64,000 nt of DNA, taken from assembly GCF_009709555.1 (NCBI RefSeq), contig NZ_WJBG01000103.1:1-64000 (forward strand), written 5' to 3'. Below are positions 1-9,049 of this stretch, one piece after another (position 1 is the stretch's first letter; every line of letters begins with the position of its first letter). The notes below the pieces were generated by a model. That model did not search any database, was not told the origin of the DNA, and saw nothing but the letters and a program-made list of their open reading frames with translations. Both the position numbers and the translations under genes were made by a program. The stretch comes from Streptomyces blattellae (GTDB taxonomy: Bacteria > Actinomycetota > Actinomycetes > Streptomycetales > Streptomycetaceae).

Positions 1-3
1 CGT

Positions 4-1929
4 GTGTGCCCAGCATGGGCGATTGCTTGGGGGTGGAAGTCCCCTGGGGGAAGAGGTGGTGCTAACCCCGAGCCGGAGGCAAGGGCGTCATCGTGAGGTG
101 GGGTCTGGAGGAAGCCCGAGGCGAGACCTGGGTACCGAGGAACGCGAATCGCGTATGAGGCGTACTGGTCGGGTGAGCCTGCACGAGAAGGCGATGCCCG
201 TCACTGCCAAGAGGGCCAGTGCGTAAACGCGGCGGGGATCCAGGGACAGTGATCGTTCTTACCTGGGGAGATCTGTCCGGGTGTCGGTTGTGCTGAAGTT
301 GTCGCCGCGCCGACGGTCCGTGCCGGGAGGCGCGGGCTGACCGGGCAGAAGTCAGCAGAGGTCGTAGTACCAGCCGGGATGGCTGCCGGTGCGTGGCGGG
401 CTGGGAAGGGCCGAACATCGAGTGGAACGGGTGATGTGGTGGTTGCTCGTGCTGGTCACGTGGACCGCAGTAAGTCCGCTTCGGCGGTGCCGACCGGGAA
501 GGGACCGGTGCATTCCGGAAGTGTCCTGGCGGAGCGTAGTGGCCGGTCGGCGCACTCCACGGAGGGCGTTCACCGGGAGCGGGAGTCTTCGCTGTGGGAG
601 TTGATGCTCTCGAAGGAGAACCTGCTCGCGGCGCTCAACCGCGTTGAAGTCAACCGGGGTGCTCCCGGGGTGGACGGCATGACCACGGCTGAGCTGAGGC
701 CGTGGATCGCGGTGCACTGGCCCGAAGTGAGGGCCGAACTCGACGCGGGCATCTACCGGCCGGCGCCGGTCCGTCAGGTGATCATCCCCAAGCCTGGCGG
801 CGGTGAGCGGATGCTGGGGGTGCCGCGGGTGCTGGACCGCTTGATCCAGCAGGCCATCGCGCAAGTGCTCGTGCCCATCTTCGACCCGCAGTTTTCGGGG
901 TCGTCCTTCGGGTTCCGTCCCGGCCGGTCCGCCCATCAGGCGGTCCGTGTCGCGCGGCGGGCCATCGAGGACGGACACCGCTGGGTCGTGGACCTTGATC
1001 TGGACCGGTTCTTCGACCGGGTTCAGCATGACGTCCTGATGGCGCGGGTGGCGCGCAAGGTCGATGACCGCAGGGTCTTGAAGCTGATCCGCAGGTATCT
1101 GGACGCCGGGATCATGGTGGGCGGCATCAGGATGCCGAGCGCGGAGGGGACCCCCCAGGGTTCCCCGCTGTCGCCGGTCTTGTCGAACATCATGCTCGAC
1201 GACCTGGACCGGGAGTTGTTCAAGCGCGGTCACCGGTTCGTGCGTTACGCAGACGACGTTCGTGTCTTCGTGCGGAGCAAGCGAGCCGCTTGCCGGGTGC
1301 TCGCCTCGGTCACGGCCGTGGTCGAGCAGCGGTTGAAACTGAAGGTCAACCGGGACAAGTCGAAGGTGGTCCCAGCTTCTGTCATGACGATGCTGGGGTT
1401 CGGCTTCTATTTTGCCCGGCGTGGGAAGGTTGGGATCCGCGTCGATCCGAAGGCGGTCGTCCGTCTGAAGATGCGGCTGCGGGAGCTGACCTCGCGCCGG
1501 TGGAGCATCGCGATGAACGAACGTATCGCGAAGATCAACCGCTTCATCGTTGGCTGGATGGGCTACTTCCGGCTCGCGGACGGTGCGCATCTGTTCCGCG
1601 AGCTGGACAAGTGGCTGCACCGCAGGATGCGGCAGATCCGTTGGAAGGAATGGAAGATCCCCCGGGCCCGCCGGGCCATGCTGCGCAAGCTCGGGTTCAA
1701 CGAGCAGTTCTCCCGTGAGTGGGGGAACAGCAGCAAGGGCTACTGGCGGATCGCGGGCTCCCCCGTCCTCGCGCGGGCACTGCCCAACTCCTACTGGGAC
1801 GACCTCGGCCTGAAGACGCTCAAGCCGACCTGGCAACGGTTGAGATCAGCTTGGTGAACCGCCGGATGCGTGACCCGCATGTCCGGTGGTGTGGGAGGAG
1901 GGCCGGGCGACCCGGCCCTCCTACCCGAT
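4..1929 (+). mobile_element. group II intron, probably class C, nearly complete
   Basis: The 5' end shows the group II start GTGTG followed by a bacterial-type leader (GTGTGCCCAGCATGGGC). The 3' end, directly after the reverse transcriptase ORF, folds as domain V (about 1856-1895, 5' strand CCGCCGGATGCG, 3' strand CCGCATGTCCGGTGG) and a domain VI hairpin (about 1896-1929) ending CTACCCGAT. The CCGC at the base of domain V fits the CGC catalytic triad of class C introns rather than AGC. Only three bases of 5' exon are in the window. The 3' exon starts at about 1930, a few bases from the terminator hairpin of the minus-strand DUF58 gene. Class and exact 3' boundary are inferred by eye. Confidence 0.85.
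379..1857 (+). CDS. ltrA: group II intron reverse transcriptase/maturase
   Basis: Intron-encoded multifunctional protein that splices its host RNA and copies it into DNA at a new site. Visible: RT domain with block 0/1 (KENLLAALNRVEVNRGAPGVDG), the RT3 segment DLDLDRFFDRVQHDVL, the TPQGSPLSPVLSN block and the catalytic YADD box (about residue 290). After it come a GIIM maturase domain and a C-terminal motif with SSKGYWRIAGSPVLARALPN. No HNH endonuclease domain follows, as in class C. The open frame starts at 379, but homology begins near 604 (MLSKENLL), so the first ~75 residues are probably structured intron RNA and the true start lies downstream. The stop codon runs into domain V. No frameshift is seen, so the element may be active. 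Confidence 0.9.
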   Translation: MAAGAWRAGKGRTSSGTGDVVVARAGHVDRSKSASAVPTGKGPVHSGSVLAERSGRSAHSTEGVHRERESSLWELMLSKENLLAALNRVEVNRGAPGVDGMTTAELRPWIAVHWPEVRAELDAGIYRPAPVRQVIIPKPGGGERMLGVPRVLDRLIQQAIAQVLVPIFDPQFSGSSFGFRPGRSAHQAVRVARRAIEDGHRWVVDLDLDRFFDRVQHDVLMARVARKVDDRRVLKLIRRYLDAGIMVGGIRMPSAEGTPQGSPLSPVLSNIMLDDLDRELFKRGHRFVRYADDVRVFVRSKRAACRVLASVTAVVEQRLKLKVNRDKSKVVPASVMTMLGFGFYFARRGKVGIRVDPKAVVRLKMRLRELTSRRWSIAMNERIAKINRFIVGWMGYFRLADGAHLFRELDKWLHRRMRQIRWKEWKIPRARRAMLRKLGFNEQFSREWGNSSKGYWRIAGSPVLARALPNSYWDDLGLKTLKPTWQRLRSAW

Positions 1930-1936
1930 TTTAGGC

Positions 1937-1959
1937 GGGCGGGCAAGCCATGCCCGCCC
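1937..1959 (-). terminator. hairpin terminator of the DUF58 operon
   Basis: A perfect 9-bp GC-only stem (GGGCGGGCA / TGCCCGCCC) with a 5-base loop lies 6 bases beyond the stop of the minus-strand DUF58 gene. There is no real U tract, as is usual in Streptomyces. The group II intron ends about 7 bases away on the other side. Confidence 0.7.
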
Positions 1960-1965
1960 TCCTCA

Positions 1966-3276
1966 TCAAAGGCGCCCAGCCGCCTTTAGCGCCAGATATG
2001 CATCAGCCAGCGTTGGAGCCAGCTCACCAGGTGTCGCGTCCACGACCGTGACTCCATGACGGCGGAGTTGTTCCGCTGTGCGATGACGCTCGTTTTGGGC
2101 CTGGGCGGCGGCTGCGGATTCGTAAATGGCATCTGCGTCGCCGCGTGCCGTGGCCATGCGGGCGATGTGCGGGTCCGCGACGGATGCCAGCAGAACAGTG
2201 TGGCGCTGGGTGAGGCGGGCGAGTACGGGGAACAGGCCCTCTTCGACGGGAGCCGCGTCAAGGGTCGTGAGGAGCACGATCAGAGAGCGGCGGGGGGCTG
2301 TCCTTAGCGCGGTGGCCGTAAGACCTCGGGAGTCGGTTTCGACGAGCTCGGGTTCGAGTGTTGCCAACGCGTTGACCAGGGATGGGAGGACATCGCCTGC
2401 TGCGCGGCCCTGGACCAGCGCGCGTACCCGGCGGTCGTATGCGAGCAGGTCGACGCGGTCGCCGGCGCGGGATGCCAGGGCGGCCAGGAGCAGGGCGGCG
2501 TCCATCGAGGCGTCCAGGCGTGGGGCATCGCCGACGCGGCCGGCCGAGGTGCGGCCGGTGTCGAGGACCAGGAGGATGTGCCGGTCGCGTTCGGGGCGCC
2601 AGGTGCGTACGGCGACCGCGGTCTGGCGGGCAGTGGCACGCCAGTCGATGGAGCGGGTGTCGTCGCCGGGAACATAGTCGCGGAGGCTGTCGAATTCTGT
2701 GCCTTCGCCGCGGGTGAGGACGCTGGTACGGCCGTCGAGTTCGCGCAGGCGGGCGAGCTTCGACGGGAGGTGCTTGCGACTGGTGAAGGGCGGCAGGACG
2801 CGGACCGTCCAGGGGACTCTATGGGTGCCTTGGCGGGCGAAGAGGCCGAGAGGGCCGTACGAGCGGATGGTGACCCGGTCTGCCTGGCGGTCGCCGCGGC
2901 GGGTCGGGCGTAGGCGGGTGGTGATGCGGCGGCGTTCACCGGCGGGGACCGTGAGGCGGTGGCGGGCGGCGGCGCTTTCCGTTCCGGGTTGCCAGCTGCT
3001 GGGGGGCCAGGCGTCGCGGAGGTGGGCCCGGAGCAGGCGGCGTGACGGGTTGGTGATCGTGAGGGTCACATCGGCCTGCTCGCCCAGGCGTGCGGAAGTG
3101 TCGCCGGAGCGGGTCAGGCGCAGGTGTCGTACGGGTGCTGCCAGCGTGAAGTCACAGGCGCAGGCCAGTGCGAGGGGAACGTTCACGGCGAGGAGACCTG
3201 TGAGGCTGGGCTCCCAGATGCCTACGGGGAGGGAGCCGACGGCTGCGAGAAGCGCTGTGCGTCCGGTGAGGGCCAT
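1966..3276 (-). CDS. DUF58 domain protein (vWA-like)
   Basis: 436-residue membrane-associated protein. Two hydrophobic N-terminal segments are followed by the DUF58 signature RDYVPGDDTRSIDWRATAR and a von Willebrand A-like fold with a MIDAS-like DTGRTS. DUF58 proteins accompany MoxR ATPases and are thought to act with them in assembling or remodelling envelope complexes; substrates are unknown. The start chosen is the ATG at 3276, which overlaps the MoxR stop (TGATG), implying translational coupling. A longer upstream frame exists but only shadows moxR. Last gene of a five-gene operon; a hairpin follows. Confidence 0.92.
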   Translation of the reverse strand: MALTGRTALLAAVGSLPVGIWEPSLTGLLAVNVPLALACACDFTLAAPVRHLRLTRSGDTSARLGEQADVTLTITNPSRRLLRAHLRDAWPPSSWQPGTESAAARHRLTVPAGERRRITTRLRPTRRGDRQADRVTIRSYGPLGLFARQGTHRVPWTVRVLPPFTSRKHLPSKLARLRELDGRTSVLTRGEGTEFDSLRDYVPGDDTRSIDWRATARQTAVAVRTWRPERDRHILLVLDTGRTSAGRVGDAPRLDASMDAALLLAALASRAGDRVDLLAYDRRVRALVQGRAAGDVLPSLVNALATLEPELVETDSRGLTATALRTAPRRSLIVLLTTLDAAPVEEGLFPVLARLTQRHTVLLASVADPHIARMATARGDADAIYESAAAAQAQNERHRTAEQLRRHGVTVVDATPGELAPTLADAYLALKAAGRL

Positions 3277-4268
3277 CAGCGGGGAACCGGGACGTGGGCG
3301 AGGATCGCGCTGATGACGGAGTCGGCTGTCACGCCCTCCATTTCGGCCTCTGGGCGGAGCTGTACGCGGTGGCGGAGGGTGGGGAGGGCCAGGGCCTTGA
3401 CGTCGTCGGGGGTGACGTAGTCGCGGCCGGTCAGCCAGGCCCACGCGCGTGAGGCGGCCAGGAGGGCGGTAGCGCCGCGTGGGGAGACGCCGAGGCTGAG
3501 GGACGGCGATTCGCGGGTCGCGCGGCAGATGTCCACGACGTAGCCGGAGATTTCGGGGGAGACGGCGGTCTTGGCGACTGCGGCGCGAGCGGCTTCGAGG
3601 GCCGCGGGGCCGGCCACGGGGCGTACGCCCGCAGCGCGTAGGTCGCGCGGGTTGAAGCCCTCGGCGTGACGGGTCAAGACGTCGATCTCGTCCTGGCGGG
3701 AGGGGAGGGGGATGGTGAGTTTGAGGAGGAAACGGTCCAGCTGGGCCTCGGGGAGGGGGTACGTGCCCTCGTATTCGACCGGGTTCTGGGTCGCTGCGAC
3801 CAGAAAGGGCTCGGGGAGCGGGCGGGGAGTGCCGTCGACCGTGACCTGGCGTTCCTCCATGGCTTCCAGGAGCGACGACTGGGTCTTGGGGGGCGTTCGG
3901 TTGATCTCGTCCGCCAGGAGGAGGTTGGTGAAGACCGGGCCGGGCTGGAAGGAGAACTCAGCGGTGCGGGTGTCGTAGACAAGGGAGCCGGTCACGTCGC
4001 TCGGCATCAGGTCCGGGGTGAACTGGACGCGCTTCGTTTCGAGTTCGAGTGCGGATGCGAGTGCGCGGACGAGCAACGTTTTGGCGACTCCGGGGACTCC
4101 TTCAAGGAGAACGTGTCCGCGGCAGAGCAGGGCGACGACGAGGCCGGTCACAGCGGGATCCTGGCCGACCACGGCCTTGGCGATCTCGGCGCGCAGGGCC
4201 TCCAGGGCGGCTCGGGCGGTGCCCGCGTCCTCGGTCGGCCCGGCGTTGTCAGTGGTCGGGTCCATCAT
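3276..4268 (-). CDS. moxR: MoxR-family AAA+ ATPase
   Basis: 330 residues. Walker A is GVPGVAKT (about residue 60), Walker B is LLADEINR (about residue 125), and sensor-1 AATQNPVEYEGTYPLPEAQ follows. These are diagnostic for the MoxR/RavA clade. Such ATPases act as chaperone-like motors for partner vWA/DUF58 proteins. The start at 4268 overlaps the stop of the upstream DUF4350 gene (ATGA), and its stop overlaps the DUF58 start, so the three genes are translationally coupled. A second Met directly follows the first. Confidence 0.95.
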   Translation of the reverse strand: MMDPTTDNAGPTEDAGTARAALEALRAEIAKAVVGQDPAVTGLVVALLCRGHVLLEGVPGVAKTLLVRALASALELETKRVQFTPDLMPSDVTGSLVYDTRTAEFSFQPGPVFTNLLLADEINRTPPKTQSSLLEAMEERQVTVDGTPRPLPEPFLVAATQNPVEYEGTYPLPEAQLDRFLLKLTIPLPSRQDEIDVLTRHAEGFNPRDLRAAGVRPVAGPAALEAARAAVAKTAVSPEISGYVVDICRATRESPSLSLGVSPRGATALLAASRAWAWLTGRDYVTPDDVKALALPTLRHRVQLRPEAEMEGVTADSVISAILAHVPVPR

Positions 4269-5461
4269 GGACGGCGTACCTCTCTTTCGAGGGCGTCGAG
4301 TTGGTCGGCGAGAGTGATGAGCGCGGCGTCGTCGCTGGGCGGCGGGCCGAAGAGGAGGGCGTGCAGGGACTGTCCGTCGCCGTGGAGGTGGGCGGACAGT
4401 GCGGGGAGCAGGGCTTCAGGCGCGTGTGCCTGGGCGACGGGGACGCCGACGAGGGAAGCGAGGCGGGTGCGGGTGGTGGAGCGGAGAGCGGCGGCCGCGC
4501 GGTCGCGCGCGTTGGCCTTGCGGTAGAGGCGGGCGCGGCCTTCGACGGTTTCGGAGGCGCGGATGGCCACGGGGAGATTTTCGGGCACGAGAGGGCCGAG
4601 CCGACGTGCCCGCCAGAGGGCGGCCAGGGCTGCCGCGATGAAGAGCTGAAGCGTGCCCCAGAGCCAGCCCGAGGGGAGCAGGTCGAGGAAGCCGCGCTCT
4701 CCCTCGGTGCCGGCGGCAGTGGAGTCGGAGAGCGAGGGGAGGTACCAGACCAGATGAGGGCGGGAGCCGAGGAGTTGGAGAGCGAGCGAGGCGTTGCCCT
4801 GCTCGTCGAGGCGGTCGTTGAAGAGGATGTCGGGCGCACCGATGACGACGGTGTCGCCGCCCTCGGATGCCGCCGGGATGCGCACGAGGGTGGCCAGGCG
4901 CTCGCTGGGGTAGCACTCGTCGGCGCCGACCTGAAGGGCCGTGTAGCGGATGCCGCCGGTGTCGGCGCTTCCCGCGCGGCGGGCCGCAGGCAGATTGCAG
5001 TCCGGGGACAGCGTGGAGTCGAGGCTGGTGGCAGGGTCAGCGATGACGCCGGGGGCGAGCCGTTCGACGGACCAACTGCCGGGGGCGACCAGGATGGTGC
5101 GTCCGCCGGAGGCGTCGGTCGCGGCGTGCAGCTGTGTCTGTTGACGTTCTGTCAGCAGGTCGGGCTCGGACACCAGGAGTGTGGTGTCGGGGCCGGCGGC
5201 GGTGCGGGCCTCGTCCAGGGTGGTGACCACGCGTGTGGACACGCCGCGGTCGGCGAGCAGTTCGGCGACGGCGCGGCTGCCGTATGGGTCGGCGGAGCGT
5301 GGGTCGAGTCGGCCGTGCCGGGCGTCGGACTGGATCACGGCGATCACCACGGCTCCCACCAGGAGCAGCACGAGGCCGAGCAGGACGCCTCGTGTGCGGG
5401 TCCACACCTGGCGGGTGGTGGGCGAGGCCGAGGTGGACGGGAGCGTGGCCTCAGTCGTCAT
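4265..5461 (-). CDS. DUF4350 domain membrane protein
   Basis: 398 residues. One N-terminal transmembrane helix (VLLGLVLLLVGAVVIAVI, about 27-45) is followed by a DUF4350 extracytoplasmic domain with the typical DPYGSRAVAELLADRGV motif. A second hydrophobic segment (LFIAAALAALWRARRLG, about 273-290) precedes a cytoplasmic tail. DUF4350 proteins are regularly encoded in actinobacterial MoxR/DUF58 operons; function is unknown. It overlaps the upstream DUF4129 gene by four bases (ATGA) and moxR by four bases. Confidence 0.9.
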   Translation of the reverse strand: MTTEATLPSTSASPTTRQVWTRTRGVLLGLVLLLVGAVVIAVIQSDARHGRLDPRSADPYGSRAVAELLADRGVSTRVVTTLDEARTAAGPDTTLLVSEPDLLTERQQTQLHAATDASGGRTILVAPGSWSVERLAPGVIADPATSLDSTLSPDCNLPAARRAGSADTGGIRYTALQVGADECYPSERLATLVRIPAASEGGDTVVIGAPDILFNDRLDEQGNASLALQLLGSRPHLVWYLPSLSDSTAAGTEGERGFLDLLPSGWLWGTLQLFIAAALAALWRARRLGPLVPENLPVAIRASETVEGRARLYRKANARDRAAAALRSTTRTRLASLVGVPVAQAHAPEALLPALSAHLHGDGQSLHALLFGPPPSDDAALITLADQLDALEREVRRP

Positions 5462-6228
5462 TCGGCGGCTCCTTGGCGGGCGTTCTGGGCCGCGCTGTGG
5501 ACGCTGCTGGTGAGCACCGGTTTGGTGCGTTCCAGGTCGCGATCGAGTTCGGCGCTGCGGCGGTACGACTGCTCGGTTGCCGCGCGTCCCCCGTATGTCA
5601 CGTCGTCGAAGTCACGGGCGGCGGCATGTAGCCGGTCCGCAGTGGCAGGCAGGGCGCGGCCCGCTTCCGCGGCGGCCTCATCGGCGGTGCGGCCGGGGCG
5701 GACATCGAGAAGGGCGCGTTCCTCCAGGGCGCGGACGATGGCCCGCATGCGTTCCTGGACGGCCTGGTCCCAGTGGCCCTGGACGGCGTGTGCTTCGGCG
5801 GCGGCGCGGTGCTCGGCGGCGCTGCGGGGGCGGCCGTCGAACAGGGCGGCGGGGGAGACCGCTGTTCGACGCGGGGTGCCCAGGCGCCACCACAGGGCAC
5901 CCAGGGCCGCGAGGACGACCAAGATGACGACGACCAGGCCGAGCGTTCCCCCGGGAGTGGCGGCCGAGGCGGTGCCGAACAACTCGTCGACCCAGTCCCA
6001 GAATGCGTTCAGCGCGCGCTGGAACAGGCTGGGGTCGTTCTCGTGGTACCTGCCTTTGGACAGCTCGCTCCGAGCTGCGTCCCGCGCCGGTTCGCGCGGG
6101 ATGGTCAGCGGCGGTTCGTCGGCGGAGCGCGACAGCGCAGACGCATCACCGGCGCGAAGCAGCGCCCGTACGGCCGTGTCGGCGACGCGTGCAGGTACGG
6201 CCGTCAGAATTCCCCCCGTCGGGCTCAC
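5458..6228 (-). CDS. DUF4129 domain membrane protein
   Basis: 256 residues from the GTG at 6228, five bases after the stop of the upstream gene. The frame stays open further up but then only shadows that gene. It has an N-terminal extracytoplasmic region with REPARDAARSELSKGRYHENDPS, one transmembrane helix (LGLVVVILVVLAALGALWW) and a C-terminal cytoplasmic DUF4129 region (AEAHAVQGHWDQAVQERMRA ... TYGGRAATEQSYRR). DUF4129 is usually linked to transglutaminase/MoxR/DUF58 clusters. Its stop overlaps the DUF4350 start (ATGA). Confidence 0.88.
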   Translation of the reverse strand: MSPTGGILTAVPARVADTAVRALLRAGDASALSRSADEPPLTIPREPARDAARSELSKGRYHENDPSLFQRALNAFWDWVDELFGTASAATPGGTLGLVVVILVVLAALGALWWRLGTPRRTAVSPAALFDGRPRSAAEHRAAAEAHAVQGHWDQAVQERMRAIVRALEERALLDVRPGRTADEAAAEAGRALPATADRLHAAARDFDDVTYGGRAATEQSYRRSAELDRDLERTKPVLTSSVHSAAQNARQGAAE

Positions 6229-6232
6229 CGCA

Positions 6233-7591
6233 TCAGCTCCCCGGCGTGGGGCCGGGGGCGCCCGCGCCGTAGTCCTGCAGACCGGCCGCGCGGGCCAGCT
6301 CAAGATCGAGGGCCTCGCGGCGGATGCGCTGGTCGATGTAGAGGAGCACGGCGACGCCGGCCGTGATCGGGAAAGTGATCATCGAGCCGATCACGGCCCC
6401 GATCCCGCTGACGATGAGGAACGTCCAGCCGAGATCGCTGCCGCCGGTGTCGAGGAAGTTGCTGACGCCGTCTCCGCTGACCGCGGCGCCCAGGAAGGTG
6501 AAGGGGATGACGACGATCGACGCGACGATGTTCGCGATGATCGTGGCGAGCAGTTGGATGCCGAAGACCCGCCACCACGAGCCGCGGACCAGCTTCGCCG
6601 AGCGGCTCATCGACTTCACGATGCTCTGCTTCTCCAGCATCAGCGCCGGCGAGGCGAGGGAGAAGCGGATCATCAGCCACAGGGCGACCACGCCTGCGGC
6701 GAGGCTGCCCAGGATGGCGAGGGCGGCACCAGCGTCATCGGAACCCGTTGCGGCGACGATGATGCCGGGCGTCGCGCCGCCGAGAATCACGCCGAAGGCG
6801 ATGAGCAGCAGCAGGAAGATCAGGCCGAACAGCTTCGCCACCTGCGGGCGGGCATCGCGCCAGGCCTCACCAGTGGTCACGGACTTGCCGAGCACCGCCC
6901 GGCTGGTGACGGTCGTGAGCAGGGCGGTCGCGGCGATGGTGCCGATCAGGGAGACCAGGAAGACGACGCTCGTGTTGAGCATGGTGTCGCCCAGGGCGCG
7001 GGTCACCTCGTCGAAACTGGCGCTCGGGTCGTTGAGGGCCTCGGTGCTGGCACTGTCGTCCAGGACGAAGCCCTGGAGCAGGATGACGATGATCTCCGTG
7101 AGGACGGCGACGGCCAGCGCGATGCCCAGAACCGTGCGCCAGTAGGCGCGCATGGTGGAGACGGCGCCGTCGAGGATCTCGCCCACGCCGAGGGGGCGGA
7201 GCGGGATCACACCGGGTTTGGCCGCGGGCGGGGGACCGCCCCAGCCGCCGCCCCAGCCGCTGTGTCCGCCGGGAGCGCCGTATCCGCCGTATCCGCCGTA
7301 TCCACCAGGGCCGACAGGAGGTCGGTTGCCCCAGCCCTGGCCGGGGGGAGGCGGAGGTGGTGGCGGGGCCTGGCCGGGGCCGGCCGGCGGTCCCGTGGGG
7401 GGCGACCACTGGGCTGGTGGCGGCTGCTCCTTGGACCACTTCGAGCCGGGGTCCGACGCATCAGTGCCCGGCCGGCCGGCGGGCTGCTCGGTGCCGGGCC
7501 GGTCGGCGGGCTCGGCAGGACCCGATGCACCGGGCTGCTGTCCGTCGGACGGGGCAGATCCGGGCGAAGCCCAGCCCGGAGTGTCGTTCAT
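6233..7591 (-). CDS. Pro/Gly-rich membrane protein (GPDPase membrane-domain-like)
   Basis: 452 residues from the ATG at 7591, which has a good ribosome site (GGAG 7-8 bases upstream). The first ~170 residues are disordered, rich in Pro, Gly and Gln. The rest contains about six hydrophobic helices and resembles the membrane domain found on glycerophosphodiester phosphodiesterases, without a catalytic domain (for example TVLGIALAVAVLTEIIVILL and VFGIQLLATIIANIVASIVV). First gene of the minus-strand MoxR operon, divergent from mtnA with 141 bases between them. Role unknown; a structural membrane partner of the operon is an inference. Confidence 0.85.
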   Translation of the reverse strand: MNDTPGWASPGSAPSDGQQPGASGPAEPADRPGTEQPAGRPGTDASDPGSKWSKEQPPPAQWSPPTGPPAGPGQAPPPPPPPPGQGWGNRPPVGPGGYGGYGGYGAPGGHSGWGGGWGGPPPAAKPGVIPLRPLGVGEILDGAVSTMRAYWRTVLGIALAVAVLTEIIVILLQGFVLDDSASTEALNDPSASFDEVTRALGDTMLNTSVVFLVSLIGTIAATALLTTVTSRAVLGKSVTTGEAWRDARPQVAKLFGLIFLLLLIAFGVILGGATPGIIVAATGSDDAGAALAILGSLAAGVVALWLMIRFSLASPALMLEKQSIVKSMSRSAKLVRGSWWRVFGIQLLATIIANIVASIVVIPFTFLGAAVSGDGVSNFLDTGGSDLGWTFLIVSGIGAVIGSMITFPITAGVAVLLYIDQRIRREALDLELARAAGLQDYGAGAPGPTPGS

Positions 7592-7732
7592 CGTCGCTCC
7601 TTCACGGTGCCCGTTCCGCGGTCGCGGCGGCAGGTTGGCAGCCATCGTGCCATGGGGTGGTCGACGCGTGACCGGTCGCGGTGTGGGCTGGACACCTTCA
7701 ATTGTCCGCCGGGTAGGGGGCAGACTGACCGC

Positions 7733-8881
7733 ATGGCTGATCAGTACGCGCAATCCGGCGAGGACAACCAGTCGACCGAGATACCGGCGATCCGCTGGGA
7801 AGAGCCACCCGAAGGTCCCGTGGTGGTCCTTCTCGACCAGACGAGGCTGCCGGTCGAGGAGGTCGAACTGGTGTGTACGGACGCCCCTGCGCTGGTGGAG
7901 GCGATCCGTTCACTCGCCGTGCGCGGGGCGCCGCTGCTGGGCATCGCGGGAGCATATGGGGTCGCGCTCGCCGCCGCGCGCGGTTTCGACGTGGCCGACG
8001 CCGCGAGCGCGCTGGCGAGCGCCCGGCCCACCGCGGTGAATCTCGCCGTCGGGGTGCGTAGAGCCGAGGCCGCGTACCGGGCGGAACTCGGCAGCAGCGG
8101 CGATCCGGAGCGCTCCGCCCGGGCGGCGCTGGCCGCGGCGCGTGCGCTGCACCAGGAGGACGCCGAGGCCAGCACGCGGATGGCCGGGAAGGGGCTGGCG
8201 CTGCTGGACGAGCTGCTGCCCGGCGGCGGCCACCGGATCCTCACGCACTGCAACACCGGACGACTGGTGTCGGGTGGTGAGGGGACGGCGTTCGCGGTGG
8301 CGCTCGCCGCGCATCGGGCGGGTCGGCTGCGGCGGCTGTGGGTGGACGAGACACGACCGCTGCTGCAGGGCGCTCGGCTGACGGCGTACGAGGCGGCGCG
8401 CAGCGGTATGGCGTACACCTTGCTGACCGACAACGCGGCGGGGTCGCTGTTCGCGGCCGGGGAGGTGGACGCGGTGTTGATCGGGGCGGACCGTATCGCG
8501 GCGGACGGTTCGGTGGCGAACAAGGTGGGGAGCTATCCGCTCGCGGTGCTCGCGCGCTACCACCATGTGCCGTTCATCGTGGTGGCGCCGGTGACGACGG
8601 TGGATCCGGACACGCCTGACGGGGCGTCCATCGAGGTCGAGCAGCGGGCCGGCCATGAGGTGATCGAGGTGACGGCGCCCCAGGTGCCGGTGGCCGGAGC
8701 GGAGGCGGGAGGGGGGGTTCCGGTGGCGCCGCTGGGGACACAGGCGTATAACCCGGCGTTCGATGTGACCCCGCCGGAGCTGGTGACGGCGATCGTCACT
8801 GAGGAAGGCGCCGTTTCACCTGTGACGGCTGAAGCGCTGGCAGAGCTGTGTGCCAGGGCCCATCAGGTCACGCTCAGTTAG
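7733..8881 (+). CDS. mtnA: S-methyl-5-thioribose-1-phosphate isomerase
   Basis: 382 residues. Converts 5-methylthioribose 1-phosphate to 5-methylthioribulose 1-phosphate in methionine salvage. Visible: substrate loop RGAPLLGIAGAYGVALA, catalytic cysteine C173 in THCNTGRL, catalytic aspartate D253 in LIGADRIAADGSVANKVGSY, and the C-terminal NPAFDVTPPELVTAIVTEEG signature. These match the eIF2B-related isomerase family closely. The ATG at 7733 is used because the large open frame upstream only shadows the opposite-strand operon. No other salvage gene is adjacent. Confidence 0.96.
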   Translation: MADQYAQSGEDNQSTEIPAIRWEEPPEGPVVVLLDQTRLPVEEVELVCTDAPALVEAIRSLAVRGAPLLGIAGAYGVALAAARGFDVADAASALASARPTAVNLAVGVRRAEAAYRAELGSSGDPERSARAALAAARALHQEDAEASTRMAGKGLALLDELLPGGGHRILTHCNTGRLVSGGEGTAFAVALAAHRAGRLRRLWVDETRPLLQGARLTAYEAARSGMAYTLLTDNAAGSLFAAGEVDAVLIGADRIAADGSVANKVGSYPLAVLARYHHVPFIVVAPVTTVDPDTPDGASIEVEQRAGHEVIEVTAPQVPVAGAEAGGGVPVAPLGTQAYNPAFDVTPPELVTAIVTEEGAVSPVTAEALAELCARAHQVTLS

Positions 8882-9049
8882 TTGAATGTTTCTGCGATCC
8901 TGTGAGGAAGGACGGTGTGGATCCCGTTCGCGTCCGTGTCTTGAAGAGGGGGCCGCTGGCCCAGGGCAGACAGTGACGGTTGGATACGACTATCGTCACG
9001 GGCCAGTGACGTGCCTCACCAGTACCTTCGCCAATGTTACGAGAATGGG

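Noticed and set aside
4049..8881. 1610-residue open frame covering the MoxR operon on the plus strand
   Set aside because: Only the last 382 residues (mtnA) are real; the rest mirrors minus-strand genes and has no domain features.
9000..9049. MtrA autoregulatory site upstream of mtrA (GTTAC motif)
   Set aside because: Only one half-site is visible and spacing does not match a direct repeat.
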